Source of the DNA: JBCDCB01 sp039182735
GTDB lineage: Bacteria; Planctomycetota; Phycisphaerae; Phycisphaerales; UBA1924
Reading direction: 5' to 3'
DNA length: 64,000 nucleotides
Assembly (NCBI GenBank): GCA_039182735.1
Contig: JBCDCB010000001.1
Span: forward strand, 1 to 64,000
Shown here one piece after another: positions 8,583 to 18,205 of this stretch. Position 1 is the first letter of the stretch, and the number at the start of each line of letters is the position of its first letter. The position numbers and the translations under genes are program-made. The notes below the pieces were generated by a model. It saw nothing but the letters and a program-made list of their open reading frames with translations. It made no database searches and had not been told where the DNA came from.

Positions 8583-9665
8583 ATGTCTGTCGCTTTGCGG
8601 GGAAGCTGCGCGCTTGTGATCGTGTGCGCGCTGGGTGGTACGTCGATCGCTGGAACCGGCATTCAGTTTATTCCGTTTGCGGGGAATGAAAACGCGACGG
8701 CTCGCGGGATGTCACGAGACGGGTCAACCTATGTTGGGTCAGGTGCGTTGAACAACGGTACATCTGGAGCGATCCTCTGGCGAGAGCCCGGTGAAGGGAC
8801 ACTGCTCGCCGATGGCTGGAACTCGCTCGCAACGGACGCCTCCAACAATGGCTCCGTGATCGTGGGGCAGAACAGAGGTCAGCCGTTTGTGTATTCGGTC
8901 ACCGACGGTCTTATTGAAGTTCCGGACATCCTCGGTTTCCCCGTCAATAAGCATGTTCGCGTTTCGGCAAACGGTACAACCGTCGTCGGTGGTTCTCTCA
9001 ACGGCGCGTTCCGTTGGACTCGTGAAAGCGGCACCGAGATTCTGGATCCTCCGGGTACTTGGGATGAAGCACGGGCGACCGCGATATCGGCCGATGGTTC
9101 GATCGTCGCGGGGTTCGGTGAGACAGACGGGCTTTCAAGCCGACAGGCGTGGACATGGACCGAGTCGGGCGGATTCGATGTCATCGGGCGGCCTGGGGAC
9201 ACAATCACGGAAATGACTCCGAACGGTCATGTGGTTGTTGGGCGTGGCCCGAATGGGGCGTTTCGCTATTCCATCGGGACGGGCAAGAGAGTCGAGCTCG
9301 ACGGGTTTGATTCAATTCCTGTGATCGAGGACGTCACCGGCATCTCAGCCGATGGATCCATACTTGTTGGCTCGGCGGCAGATCCACTGCAAGCCGATCC
9401 GACGCTTGGTTTCATCGTTGCGACGATCTGGTTCGGCGAAGATCCATCACCGGTCCGATTTCAGGAGTACCTAAACGATCTCGGAGTGAACACGGATGGT
9501 TGGTTCCTTCAAGGTCTTTCAGCGATTTCTGATGACGGACAAACAATTCTAGGATGGGGAGTCAATGACGCGCTTGAAGGACGCCCGTTCGTCGTGATTC
9601 TCCCCGCGCCGGCGAGCGCGTTGGTGCTCGCTGTGTTGCCGTTGGCGGCACACAGGCGTCGCTGA
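8583..9665 (+). CDS. Exported HAF-type repeat protein with PEP-CTERM-like tail
   Basis: A 360-residue protein with a signal peptide (CALVIVCALGGTSIAGTG, cleavage near residue 25). Roughly six repeats follow, built around ADGSxVVG: GMSRDGSTYVGSG, NNGSVIVGQN, ANGTTVVGGS, ADGSIVAGFG, PNGHVVVGRG and ADGSILVGSA. This is the pattern of HAF repeats, thought to form a beta-propeller or solenoid outside the cell. The end PAPASALVLAVLPLAAHRRR is a hydrophobic helix plus arginines like PEP-CTERM sorting signals, implying processing by an exosortase-like enzyme. Codon use is less GC-biased than in neighbouring genes. It ends 27 bp from a convergent lipoprotein gene. Molecular function unknown. Confidence 0.8.
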   Translation: MSVALRGSCALVIVCALGGTSIAGTGIQFIPFAGNENATARGMSRDGSTYVGSGALNNGTSGAILWREPGEGTLLADGWNSLATDASNNGSVIVGQNRGQPFVYSVTDGLIEVPDILGFPVNKHVRVSANGTTVVGGSLNGAFRWTRESGTEILDPPGTWDEARATAISADGSIVAGFGETDGLSSRQAWTWTESGGFDVIGRPGDTITEMTPNGHVVVGRGPNGAFRYSIGTGKRVELDGFDSIPVIEDVTGISADGSILVGSAADPLQADPTLGFIVATIWFGEDPSPVRFQEYLNDLGVNTDGWFLQGLSAISDDGQTILGWGVNDALEGRPFVVILPAPASALVLAVLPLAAHRRR

Positions 9666-9692
9666 AGACGAGTCGTAAGGGCGTGCGCTCGG

Positions 9693-10973
9693 CTATTCCT
9701 GCTCGGACAGCAAACCGAGGACTTCAGCGATGCGATCGTTGGTTGCGCCCTCGAAGACCGCGATCACGGCGATCTTGTCGCACTGATCGTCGTCGATGTT
9801 GCCGGTCGTCAGAACATATGAGAGCGTGGTCGATTCGTCCCCCCAGCTCCCGATCGTGCCCTCGTGCAGGAGCACCGTGACCCCGTCGCCCAGCGCGGCG
9901 AAGGGCTCGTCGAGCGCCACACGCTCGCCTGGCAAGAGGACGGAGCCGCCCGGGTCTCGCGGCGACGCGGCAGGAAGCCGGAGCAGTTGGTGCCCGTGGA
10001 GGCCCAGCGGGTCGCGATCGGACGAGTCGAACGGGATCGTGAAGCGGGATTCCCCGTCGGGCATGTTCTGGCCCCGGTCCGTCTCCCGCTTAGGCCCGAC
10101 GGCGTCGGCGATCGCGTACGCCATCCACGAGCGGCGCTCCGACTCCGTCGCGTAGACGACGCCCGACACCACGGGGTTGAGCGGCAGCGACCACACGCAG
10201 CCGTCGGCCCCGAACCCGAGCTTCTTGAGCGTCTCCTGCAATACAGGTTGGAAGTTCAGATTGGGACGCTTCGGGTTGACCAGGTCCGGTCGTTGAGCTG
10301 CACAGACCACCAAACGTCCCATCTCGAGCCAAGGACGGCCAAATCTTGCGACACCTGGCGCTAACGCGGGTCGGGCGACGGGCGACGGGATGTAAAGGCG
10401 CGCCTTCCTGCCCGACTCGCGGGGTTCGAAGAGCAGCGTGACGGCGGCGTGCGCCAGCCGTCCGGCCGCGACACCGACGGGCTGATTCGTCAGTCCGCGT
10501 TCGTTCCAGGCGCCGGCGATCGCCGCCTTCGTGCGATCGGGACCCGGCAGCAGGAAGACCCGGACGGGCCGGCGCTCGGGGTCTTCGTCGTCCTCTTCGT
10601 TCGTCTTGTTCTGGAACAGCCGCAACGCCGGCACGTTGCCGAGCGGCTCCGTCTGCTGGTACTCGAACCCGGCGCCGACGAGCAGGGATTCGATCCTCGA
10701 GAGCATGGCGTCGGCGCTGGCTCTTTGGACTCCTCCGAAGGCCGCGGTGTTGACCTCGACAACCAGATCGCCGCACTCCCAGACGGAGACCACGGCATCA
10801 TCGGGCTCCGCCGGCGCGACGGGCGCCGGCGCGGTCCCGTCGGCGAAGGGCACGCCGAGTTCATAGCCGGGGAGTTCCCGCGCTGTGTTGCCGTCGCACG
10901 CGCCGAGCGCCAGGCTGCAGAGCGCGGCGAACATCAGAAGAAGGCGTGACGTCATCCGGAGAAGCTCACTCAC
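9693..10973 (-). CDS. Predicted lipoprotein of unknown function
   Basis: A 426-residue protein with a lipoprotein signal peptide (RLLLMFAALCSLALGACDGN; lipobox LGAC with Cys25). A Pro/Ala-rich linker (GTAPAPVAPAEPDD) precedes a mixed globular domain with no family I recognise. GTG at 10973 is chosen because it overlaps the stop (TGA, 10970-10972) of the upstream frameshifted protease-like gene as GTGA, the usual sign of coupling. An internal ATG at 10955 is an alternative that would still keep the signal. It is probably anchored in the inner or outer membrane and made together with the transglutaminase-like protein. Confidence 0.8.
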   Translation of the reverse strand: MSELLRMTSRLLLMFAALCSLALGACDGNTARELPGYELGVPFADGTAPAPVAPAEPDDAVVSVWECGDLVVEVNTAAFGGVQRASADAMLSRIESLLVGAGFEYQQTEPLGNVPALRLFQNKTNEEDDEDPERRPVRVFLLPGPDRTKAAIAGAWNERGLTNQPVGVAAGRLAHAAVTLLFEPRESGRKARLYIPSPVARPALAPGVARFGRPWLEMGRLVVCAAQRPDLVNPKRPNLNFQPVLQETLKKLGFGADGCVWSLPLNPVVSGVVYATESERRSWMAYAIADAVGPKRETDRGQNMPDGESRFTIPFDSSDRDPLGLHGHQLLRLPAASPRDPGGSVLLPGERVALDEPFAALGDGVTVLLHEGTIGSWGDESTTLSYVLTTGNIDDDQCDKIAVIAVFEGATNDRIAEVLGLLSEQE

Positions 10974-12158
10974 TGGTGTTGTGGCGGGATGTAGTCGTTG
11001 GGATCAAGATTCTCGTCGTTCTCGAACATATCTCGGATGTCGGGGTTGTGGTACCAGGGATCCGGCTCGCTCCACGGGCGCCACCCAGGCTCGTGGATCC
11101 GCTCCGCGGGAACCAGAGGTCATCTCGATTCCCGTCATAGTCCTCGCTTATGATGTTCCAGCCACCATTGACGGCCTGCTCGCGTGTGTCGAACGGCCCT
11201 CTCGTTTGCCCTCCGAACTGTGCATCGATCACGTAGTACTTGCCATTGACGCGGATCACGTTGATACGTGCCCGTCGCCGTACCACGTCATCCACAGCGT
11301 GTAGTTCTCGAAGTCCGGGTGCCCCTCGTAGTGCCTGCGCAGGTACTCGCCCATGCAGTCGGCCCAGTCGTCGCAGTCGAAACCGGGCCTGAAGAACCAG
11401 CCATCAGGTGGTAAGTGTGGCGGCGGGAAGTGCTTGAGGGGGAAGTCGTCCACCGGGTTCTTGACGTCGTCCGGCAGGTTGTCGGTGGTCGGATCGTCCG
11501 GGTCGATGGTGTCGTCGGGGTCGTCGGGCCCCGGCCCGCTGTCCGGGTCGAGGTCGGGATCGACGTACGGGTCGAGATCATCGCAGTCGTCTTTCTTTTT
11601 CTTGAGATCGAAAGAGGTCAACTCGAAGTTCTCAGACACCGTGATGTCGCTGATCTCGTAGCACGGATCGAGAAGATCGGGATCAAGATGTTCTGTGTTG
11701 ACGAGCATCCCGAGGTGGTTCGTGAACGCCGCGCCATTACCGTCTTCGGGGCCGATCGTCAGTTCGCCCGTGAGCGTGAAGTGCCTGAACTTGTCCATGA
11801 CTTCGGGGTCGTCTTCGAGAAGATCGTGAATCGTGTAGTAGCCGGGCGAGTCCGGGTCGTTGTCGAGCAGGTGCGCGTAGACCTGCTCGAAGACGATGTA
11901 CGCGTTGAAGAAGACCACGGCCCCGCTGCCGAGCACGTCGGGCTGCCCGAAGGAGAAATCGTCGGCGCCGTCGAGCAACTCCCCCGTGTCGCGGTGGTGC
12001 CAGTAGATCTCTGCGAACGCGGCAACCTCCTCGACCGAAAGGTCGCCGGGCTGACCGACAACGACCGGCACACCTAGAGTTGCCGAGAGCGCGGCGCTGC
12101 CGGTGACCGCGAATGAAACGAACGTGGCGAAAGCCGTACGACCGAGTCTCCTGCTCAT
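10970..12158 (-). pseudogene. Exported transglutaminase-like (BTLCP-type) protein, broken by two -1 frameshifts
   Basis: ATG at 12158 follows AGGAGCAGGG. The reading frame gives a signal peptide (TAFATFVSFAVTGSAALSAT), a globular part, a long Asp/Pro-rich linker (DPDDTIDPDDPTTDN) and then FDCDDWADCMGEYL, the catalytic Cys region of bacterial transglutaminase-like cysteine proteases. The frame breaks between 11266 and 11265. One added base there continues as GHVINVIRVNGKYYVIDAQF with the expected His and Asp. A second break between 11108 and 11107 leads to AERIHEPGWRPWSEPDPWYH and IPPQHQ, ending at 10970. One extra C in TTCCCG would repair it. The repaired protein would be 396 residues. The final stop overlaps the next gene start, so all three frames belong to one gene. 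Whether this is decay or sequencing error is open. Confidence 0.8.
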
Positions 12159-12320
12159 GTTTCCCTGCTCCTTGCGAGCATCATCGTTGGCAAAGAGGCA
12201 GAATACGTCCTTTGAATAATGTACCACCTTGAAAATGCGATTGTTGTAAAAATTCTGAGAAGTATCTTGATCCCTCCTCGCCGGGCGGAGTTGATCGTGC
12301 TCACGTGTTGCCGCTGGCGC

Positions 12321-13226
12321 TCAGAGGCACTCGAGCCCGAGGTTGCTGACGACGACGGTGAGGTCGTCGGTGGTGGTGAGGCCGTCGGCGTTGGCGTCGC
12401 CGGGTGTGCCGGTTGCGCCCGCGTCGCCCGCGTCGCCCGCGTCGCCCGCGCCGAGATTCGACACGACGAACGTCAGGTCGTTTGTGGTGACGGTGCCGTC
12501 GCCATCGACGTCGGCGCGGCAGGCGGGCTTGGACTCCAGCACGCGCAGCGAGAACGTCACGAGGACCTCGTCGTCCACATCCGGGATGGTCGGCAGCGGG
12601 GCGTTGACGGGCGGGAGCGCGACGAGTCGGTCGCGGTCGAGCACGATCTCGCTGGTGTCGAAGCCGACGGCATCGACGAGGCGGAGCGAGCGGGACTGCG
12701 GCGCTTGTTCGAGCGTGAGCGCGTATTCGTCGAACGGTGCGCCGTTGTAGAAGAGTTCGAAGCGGAGCGAGAGTTCGGTGAAGTCTTGCGTGTTGGTGGC
12801 GTCCAGCAGGGCGCTGCCGAGCGTGTCGAAGGCGAGCGTGACGGCGGGTTCGGGCTGGCCGGCGCGGGGGCTGGTGTCGCCGAGGACGAATCGGAGCGAG
12901 CCGGTTTGGGTGGTGGCGATGCTGTTGCCCTCTTGCGCGGTGATGGCGGCGTTGAGTTTGAGCGACATCTCGTTTGCGTCGCGGCAGATGATCGCGGTGG
13001 CGTCGGCACCGCCGAGGCCTTCGCTGGGGATCTCGGCCTGGGTGGCGCGTGCGAGCCCGTCGGCGTGGAGGATCTCCGGTGCGAACTGGCTGTCGATCTC
13101 GCCCTCGGCGCGTGCGACCTCGTTCTCGGCGACGGAGTAGACGAGGCGGACGAGCACGCCGATGACGGCGATCACGACGAGCAGTTCGACGACTGTGAAC
13201 GCGCGGCGGGTGGTTGGCCTTGGCAA
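12321..13226 (-). CDS. Prepilin-like protein with C-terminal dockerin-type repeats
   Basis: A 301-residue protein. The type IV prepilin signal RRAFTVVELLVVIAVIGVLV is at residues 7-26, cut by a prepilin peptidase before Phe and leaving a hydrophobic helix. A central beta-rich domain follows. The C-terminus has two calcium-binding dockerin-like repeats (ADVDGDGTVTTNDLTFVVSN and GDANADGLTTTDDLTVVVSN), joined by a GDAGDAGDAG linker. TTG at 13226 with an upstream GGAG gives a short positively charged leader (PRPTTRR), normal for prepilins; a longer form starting at an upstream ATG is possible. It lies after the coiled-coil lipoprotein gene on the same strand, beyond a hairpin. The role may be in a pseudopilus or surface protein display. 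Confidence 0.8.
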   Translation of the reverse strand: MPRPTTRRAFTVVELLVVIAVIGVLVRLVYSVAENEVARAEGEIDSQFAPEILHADGLARATQAEIPSEGLGGADATAIICRDANEMSLKLNAAITAQEGNSIATTQTGSLRFVLGDTSPRAGQPEPAVTLAFDTLGSALLDATNTQDFTELSLRFELFYNGAPFDEYALTLEQAPQSRSLRLVDAVGFDTSEIVLDRDRLVALPPVNAPLPTIPDVDDEVLVTFSLRVLESKPACRADVDGDGTVTTNDLTFVVSNLGAGDAGDAGDAGATGTPGDANADGLTTTDDLTVVVSNLGLECL

Positions 13227-13365
13227 GGTGATGCTCCGCGAGGGTCTGCTGAAGGGTGCGGTACGACGCGGGGGCTGTCCAGCGCGCGCACGCGACATCG
13301 GGGCGAACCCCGGGGTGTTCCGCGGGCGGCGGTTGTTTCTTGCAGCGCGACTTGTGAATCGAGCA

Positions 13366-13402
13366 CAAAGAGACAACCGGCCCGGGTTTGAACCCGGGCC
13401 GG
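13366..13402 (-). terminator. Perfect 12-bp stem-loop after the coiled-coil lipoprotein gene
   Basis: CCGGCCCGGGTT and AACCCGGGCCGG pair around a two-base loop at 13377-13402. On the minus strand the stem is followed by TTGTCTCTTTG. It lies 72 bp after the stop of the upstream gene, so it is a likely intrinsic terminator. Confidence 0.65.
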
Positions 13403-13474
13403 TCGGTCGTGTCGAACGAGGTGTGGTCGTTCTCGCGGTCGCGTGCTCCCCCGATCACGCGGCCGCGTGGTTCA

Positions 13475-16324
13475 TCAGTCGTTGACGGGCACGTCGGTGA
13501 AGACGGGCGCGTTGTTGAAGGTGTTGGGGTTGAAGTCGCTGTTGTTGAAGATGGGCTGGTTGTTGAAGGTGGGGTTGGTGCCGTTGGGCTGCTGGAAGTT
13601 GACGAAGGTGGGCTGGGTGGCGCTCTTGAGCTGGTTGGGGTTGTTGGGCGTGGGGAAGGGGGCGGTGAGGGCGAGGCGCGAGTACCAGTTCTGCTGCGCC
13701 GCGATGTTGAAGTCCTGCTCCTGCTGGTTGAGGACGGCGAGCGCGTTGTTGGTGAGTTCGTTGTAGGCGTTGGCGGCGGCGCGGGCCTGACGGAGGCGTG
13801 CGTCGTCGTGGAAGTTGGCGAGGTACTGCGCGGCGAGGGCGCGGTTGCGCTCGCTGTTGGTCTGCGCGATGCGGGCGTTGAACTGCCCGAAGGTGGCGTC
13901 GTCCTCGGTGTTGGCGATGCGGAACTGCTCTTCGACGGAGGCGAGGGCGATGGCGACCTCGGCGCCAGTCTGGGCACGGTTGAAGTTGATGCCGGCCTCG
14001 TTGAGGGCGAGGGTGTGCTCGTTGTCGGCGACCATGCGTGCGATGGCGGCGTCGGCGAGCAGGCTGTTGACGCCGTTCATCTCACGCTGGTATTCGACGT
14101 CGGCCATGGCGATCTCGGCCTGCGCCTGGTTGGCGGCGGCGAACTCCTCGCTGGTGGCGTCGTAGATCGAGGCGAGCGTGGAGGCCTGGCTGACGGCCTC
14201 GTCGAAGGTGGCCTCGGCGATCTGGAAGAAGCTGGTCGAGGACTGTTCGAGGCGGGCGAGCTCGGCGTTGAGCACCTGCCGGGCCGCTTCGATTTCCTGA
14301 CGCATCTGGGCGACGACGGCGCGCTGGGTCTGGTCGTACGCCGAGGCCTCGGTCTGGAGCTTGGCGACACGGGCCTGCCCGCGCTGGCGGACGGCGGCGA
14401 GCTGCGCCTGCAGGGCGCGGACCTCGCTCTGGCCGTTGCGTTCGGCGGCGTCGGCCTGAGCGATCAGCTGACGCGTCATCGCGTGCGCCTTCTTCTCCTC
14501 GGTGTCGGCGTTGGCGCTGAGCTTGGCGATCGAGGCGATGGCTTCGCGACGGTCGGCCTCGGCCTCGGCGGACTGGCGGTCGAACTGCGCGGTGGCCTTG
14601 GCCATGAGCGTCTCGGCGGTCCGGACGGCCTCGTTGATCTCGGCGCGCTTCTGCGCCTTGAACGTGCCGGCGGCGGCGAGCGCCTCGGTGTGGCGCGCCT
14701 CGCGGCCCTCGAACCACGCGCGGAACTGCGCGAGGCGGTTGCCGGCCTCGGCGAGCAGCGCGTTCTCCTGGGCCTCGGCCTGGCGGCGGAGGCGGGAGAC
14801 CTCGGCGAGCGACGTCTCGAACTTGGCGATGTAATCGGCGCTGGCGTAGGGGGTCTTGGGATCGACCTCGGCGAACTCGGGCTCGGGCGTGTCGCTGCTG
14901 GGGATCTCGGTCGTGCCCGGACGGATGTTGGCGTCGAGCGTGACGTCGTTGCTCGACTCCTTCTGGGCGATGGCCTCGTAGAAGCTGCTCATGCGGCGGG
15001 TGGCCTCGGCCTCGGCCTGCGACTTGATCCGCGCGAACTCGGACTCGGCGAGCACGAACTGGTGCAGCGAACGCTCGCGGATCGCCTCGGCGCGGGCTTC
15101 GGCTTCGGCGGCGACAAAGTCCGCACGCGCCTCACGCTCGATGGTCTCGGCGTTCACGCGGAGCAGCGAGATCTCGGCCTTGCCGGTCTCGACGAAGGTC
15201 TCGATCGACTGCTGCGCCGCCTGGTAATCCTCGAAGTCGATCGTGCGCTGCTGCTCGGCGTCGGCGAGGCGACGGGTCACCTCGGCGTCGAGTTCCATCT
15301 CCGTCGCGTCGGCGATCTGGTAGAGGCGCTGCGACTCGGCCTCGGCGCTCTGGAAGCGCGCGTCGGCGGCTTCCATCGAGAGGTTGTAGGTCTGCTCGAC
15401 GCCCTGCTCGGTGAGCGACTGCGCCTCGGCGCGCCACTGCGAGACGTTGGCGCTGGCCACGTCGCCCAGCGACGAGGCCTGCTGACGCAGGTCGCGCACG
15501 GTCGCGGTGAAGCGCTCGGAGGTGGTGGAGATCTGCTCTTCGAGTTCCGACGCGCGGGCGCTGGTCTGCTGCTGGATGGACTGCGCTTCCTGGTGGATCT
15601 GCGCGAGCTTGGCCTGGGCGCGGGCTTCGGTGAGCTGCGCGACGCGGCTCATCTGCTGGATGCTGGCGTTGCCGCGGTTCTCGACGCCTTCGCGCTCGGC
15701 GAGCATCTTGCCGTAGGTCGCCTGGGCCTGCTGCCACTCGGCGTCGGCGAGGGCCTCGAGGCGATCGACCTCGGACTGCCACTCGAGCTCGCTGGCGTGG
15801 AGGAAGCGGTCGGCGCGTTCGGCGTCGGCGATGTTTGCGAACTCCTGCGCCGCGGTCGCCGCGTCGATCTCGCTCATGCGGGCGGCGTAGACCTCGGCCC
15901 ACTTGTCGGCGGTGGCCTCGCCGGCGGTTGCCTCGGCGATGGCGCGCTGCATGTCGGCGTCGGCGTTCGCGAACTCCTCGAACATGTTGTTGCGGGCGAT
16001 GACCTCGTAGGCCTGCGCCGACGCGCGGCGGGCCTCGGTCGATGCCGTCTGCTCCTGCGCTTCGCTCACCCAACGCGTGGGGAGGTTCACCTGCTGGGCC
16101 ATGGCGTTGTAGTCGGCCTCGGTGACGCTGCCGGTGGCGGCGGCGGGGTCGATCGTGATGTCCGACTGCGCGGCGAGCGTGTCGCGGGTGATGTTCTCAC
16201 CGGTGCGGAACTGGGCGCTCTTGCTGCTGCTGCATCCGCCGAGGGTAAGCCCGGCGAGCGCGGTGACGAGGGAGGTGATCACGACGGGTCGCGCCGCGGC
16301 GCGAAGCGGGGACTGGCTGGACAT
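13475..16324 (-). CDS. 949-residue coiled-coil lipoprotein with Asn/Phe-rich tail
   Basis: ATG at 16324 follows AGGAGAG. The signal peptide ends in lipobox LTLGGC (Cys30), then SSSKSAQFRTGEN. Residues from about 70 to 900 are almost wholly alpha-helical, rich in Ala, Glu, Gln and Arg with heptad-like spacing (AEAEARAEAIRERSLHQFVL, RQAEAQENALLAEAGNRLAQ). One break near residues 465-500 holds Pro and acidic residues (DANIRPGTTEIPSSDTPEPE). The final 60 residues change to Asn/Pro/Phe repeats (PTFNNQPIFNNSDFNPNTFN). It is probably a long periplasmic rod anchored by lipid, perhaps spanning between membranes or contacting peptidoglycan or the crateriform surface. I know no named family. The opposite strand is open for nearly 3 kb, a codon-bias shadow. 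Confidence 0.85.
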   Translation of the reverse strand: MSSQSPLRAAARPVVITSLVTALAGLTLGGCSSSKSAQFRTGENITRDTLAAQSDITIDPAAATGSVTEADYNAMAQQVNLPTRWVSEAQEQTASTEARRASAQAYEVIARNNMFEEFANADADMQRAIAEATAGEATADKWAEVYAARMSEIDAATAAQEFANIADAERADRFLHASELEWQSEVDRLEALADAEWQQAQATYGKMLAEREGVENRGNASIQQMSRVAQLTEARAQAKLAQIHQEAQSIQQQTSARASELEEQISTTSERFTATVRDLRQQASSLGDVASANVSQWRAEAQSLTEQGVEQTYNLSMEAADARFQSAEAESQRLYQIADATEMELDAEVTRRLADAEQQRTIDFEDYQAAQQSIETFVETGKAEISLLRVNAETIEREARADFVAAEAEARAEAIRERSLHQFVLAESEFARIKSQAEAEATRRMSSFYEAIAQKESSNDVTLDANIRPGTTEIPSSDTPEPEFAEVDPKTPYASADYIAKFETSLAEVSRLRRQAEAQENALLAEAGNRLAQFRAWFEGREARHTEALAAAGTFKAQKRAEINEAVRTAETLMAKATAQFDRQSAEAEADRREAIASIAKLSANADTEEKKAHAMTRQLIAQADAAERNGQSEVRALQAQLAAVRQRGQARVAKLQTEASAYDQTQRAVVAQMRQEIEAARQVLNAELARLEQSSTSFFQIAEATFDEAVSQASTLASIYDATSEEFAAANQAQAEIAMADVEYQREMNGVNSLLADAAIARMVADNEHTLALNEAGINFNRAQTGAEVAIALASVEEQFRIANTEDDATFGQFNARIAQTNSERNRALAAQYLANFHDDARLRQARAAANAYNELTNNALAVLNQQEQDFNIAAQQNWYSRLALTAPFPTPNNPNQLKSATQPTFVNFQQPNGTNPTFNNQPIFNNSDFNPNTFNNAPVFTDVPVND

Positions 16325-16591
16325 GGGAGTTCTCTCCTGCGACTTGGGGGTGTTCGACTCTGACGATGGTGCCGCCCGCGTCGGCGCGAACGGTTCCTCC
16401 GTCTGGATCGACCGCGAGGCTCCGCGACTCAACTCGTGCGTGTCTCTCGCACGTCCGAATCCGCGTGTTCTGCGCACTTTCCCCGCCGAGCGCAGGTGAT
16501 CGGACCATGACGCACCCCTCGGCACGCACGACCCGAACCCACCTCTATACTCACACCGGTCCGAACCCGTTTCTGCGAAAGGACGCGCCCG

Positions 16592-17899
16592 GTGGCCTAC
16601 ACCCTCAAGCCCGGAACCGACGGCTACGACGTGGACGTCGAGAAGACCGACTACCTCAAGGGTCACCTCGACACCGGCGACCGCTGGACGCTCAACTTCG
16701 GGCCCCAGCACCCCGCCACGCACACCACGCTGCGCCTGGTGCTCGAGCTGGACGGCGAGCGGATCGCCCGGTGCACACCCCACATCGGGTACCTGCACTC
16801 GGGCTTCGAGAAGCTGGGCGAGCACCTCGATTACAACCAGTACGTGACGATCGTGTCGCGGATGAACTACCTGTCGCCGATCTCGAACGACATCGCGTGG
16901 CACCACGCCGTCGAGACGCTCTTCGACATCGACGTCACCCCGCGCTGCAAGGTTGTGCGCACGATCATGGCCGAGTGCGGGCGCATCATGGACCACCTGC
17001 TGTGCTGCGGGGCGGCGGCGCTGGACCTCGGGGCCTTCACCGGCTTCCTCTACGGGTTCAACGTGCGCGAGGTGATCTACGACATCTGCGATTACATCTC
17101 GGGGCAGCGCTTCCACCCGGACTGGACGCGCGTGGGCGGCGTCATGCAGGACCTGCCCGATGACGAGACGTTCCGCACGATGGTTTCGAATCTCGTGAAC
17201 AAGGAAGTGCCGCGCGCGATCAAGGACCTCGAGGATCTGGTGCTGCGCAACCGCATCTTCCTGGATCGCACGGTCGGCATCGGGACGGTCGAGCGTGACG
17301 ACGCGATCGCGTGGTCGCTGACGGGGCCGATCGCGCGGGCGGCGGGCGTGGAGCGCGACATCCGCAAGGACGAGCCCTACCTGTGCTACGCGGACAACTG
17401 GGACGGACAGGGGCGCGACGCGGTGAAGTTCGCCGTGCCCGTGCATACGGAGGGCGACGTGTACGCGCGCTTCCAGGTGCGTCTGGAAGAGATGAAGCAG
17501 GCGTGCTCGATCATCAACCAGCTGCTGCGCGATGACATCTGGAAGCAGATCAAGGACACGCCGATCGACACGTTTGCCGACGGCAAGTACGTGAAGCCCA
17601 AGAAGGAAGAGGTCTACGGGTCGATCGAGGGGCTGATCCAGCACTTCGAGTTGATCATGACCAACCGCGGGTGGGACGCGCCGATCGCCGAGGCGTATGG
17701 ATGTCAGGAGACGGCGAACGGCGAGCTTGGGTACTACGTGGTGTCGGACGGCACGCCGCGCGGGTTCCGCACGCGGACGCGCCCGCCCAGCTTCATCAAC
17801 TATCAGGTGATGAGCCGGCTGACCGAGGGGCACATGCTCGCGGACGTGGTGGCGATCCTGGGCTCGCTGAACGTGATCGCGGCGGAGCTGGACCGCTGA
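16592..17899 (+). CDS. nuoD: NADH-quinone oxidoreductase subunit D (49 kDa)
   Basis: A 435-residue peripheral-arm subunit lining the quinone pocket of Complex I. Family features include NFGPQHPATHTTLRLVLELD near residue 33, PHIGYLHSGFEKLGE, RMNYLSPISND, the RVGGVMQDLP segment and the C-terminal RPPSFINYQVMSRLTEGHM followed by DVVAILGSLNVIAAELDR. Start is GTG at 16592 (AYTLKPGTDG). The gene stands alone: upstream is the divergent coiled-coil lipoprotein gene 267 bp away, downstream a repeat cluster and unrelated genes. Subunits G, F and E are elsewhere in this window and the rest are not seen. A TATACT box at 16546-16551 may serve as a -10 element; no good -35 was found. Confidence 0.97.
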   Translation: MAYTLKPGTDGYDVDVEKTDYLKGHLDTGDRWTLNFGPQHPATHTTLRLVLELDGERIARCTPHIGYLHSGFEKLGEHLDYNQYVTIVSRMNYLSPISNDIAWHHAVETLFDIDVTPRCKVVRTIMAECGRIMDHLLCCGAAALDLGAFTGFLYGFNVREVIYDICDYISGQRFHPDWTRVGGVMQDLPDDETFRTMVSNLVNKEVPRAIKDLEDLVLRNRIFLDRTVGIGTVERDDAIAWSLTGPIARAAGVERDIRKDEPYLCYADNWDGQGRDAVKFAVPVHTEGDVYARFQVRLEEMKQACSIINQLLRDDIWKQIKDTPIDTFADGKYVKPKKEEVYGSIEGLIQHFELIMTNRGWDAPIAEAYGCQETANGELGYYVVSDGTPRGFRTRTRPPSFINYQVMSRLTEGHMLADVVAILGSLNVIAAELDR

Positions 17900-18205
17900 C
17901 CGCAGGCACCTGGCGTGCCTGAGGTTTGGCTTCCTCTCGCCCGTTGTCACGGGGGCGAGGGCGCCGGGCACGACGCGCCTGCGGCGCATCGTGGCACCTG
18001 AGATCTCACGGCGGACCATGAATCGCACGGCTTGTCCCACGAGGAGCGGTAGGAACGAAGCCGCCTCACCCCGACCCTCTCCCGCCGCGAGCGGGGGCGA
18101 GGGAGCCGGGCGCGACGCGCCTGCGTCGAGCGTTGAAACCCTCTGTCTTCGAATCGGAAACAATGGGACGCCGGCGCGGTGATGCCCGGCTCGCGGAGGT
18201 GGACC
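17900..18205. repeat. Repeat-filled intergenic region with three hairpin elements
   Basis: This 306-bp stretch holds no gene. It contains CACGACGCGCC-TGC-GGCGCATCGTG at 17969-17993 (one change from the 4339-4363 copy), followed as there by GCACCTG. It also has two CTCTCC/GGGCGAGGG(A/C)GCC elements at about 17931-17963 and 18070-18108, and a partial GCGACGCGCCTGCG copy at about 18112-18125. Confidence 0.8.

Noticed and set aside
10966..11295. Separate 109-residue gene
   Set aside because: Its first part continues the transglutaminase-like protein and its end is out of frame; it is a product of two frameshifts, not a gene.
13388..16363. A 991-codon open frame opposite the coiled-coil lipoprotein gene
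   Set aside because: Its translation is low-complexity Gly/Leu/Val-rich and has no domain; it arises from GC codon bias opposite a helical gene with a clear lipobox and ribosome-binding site.
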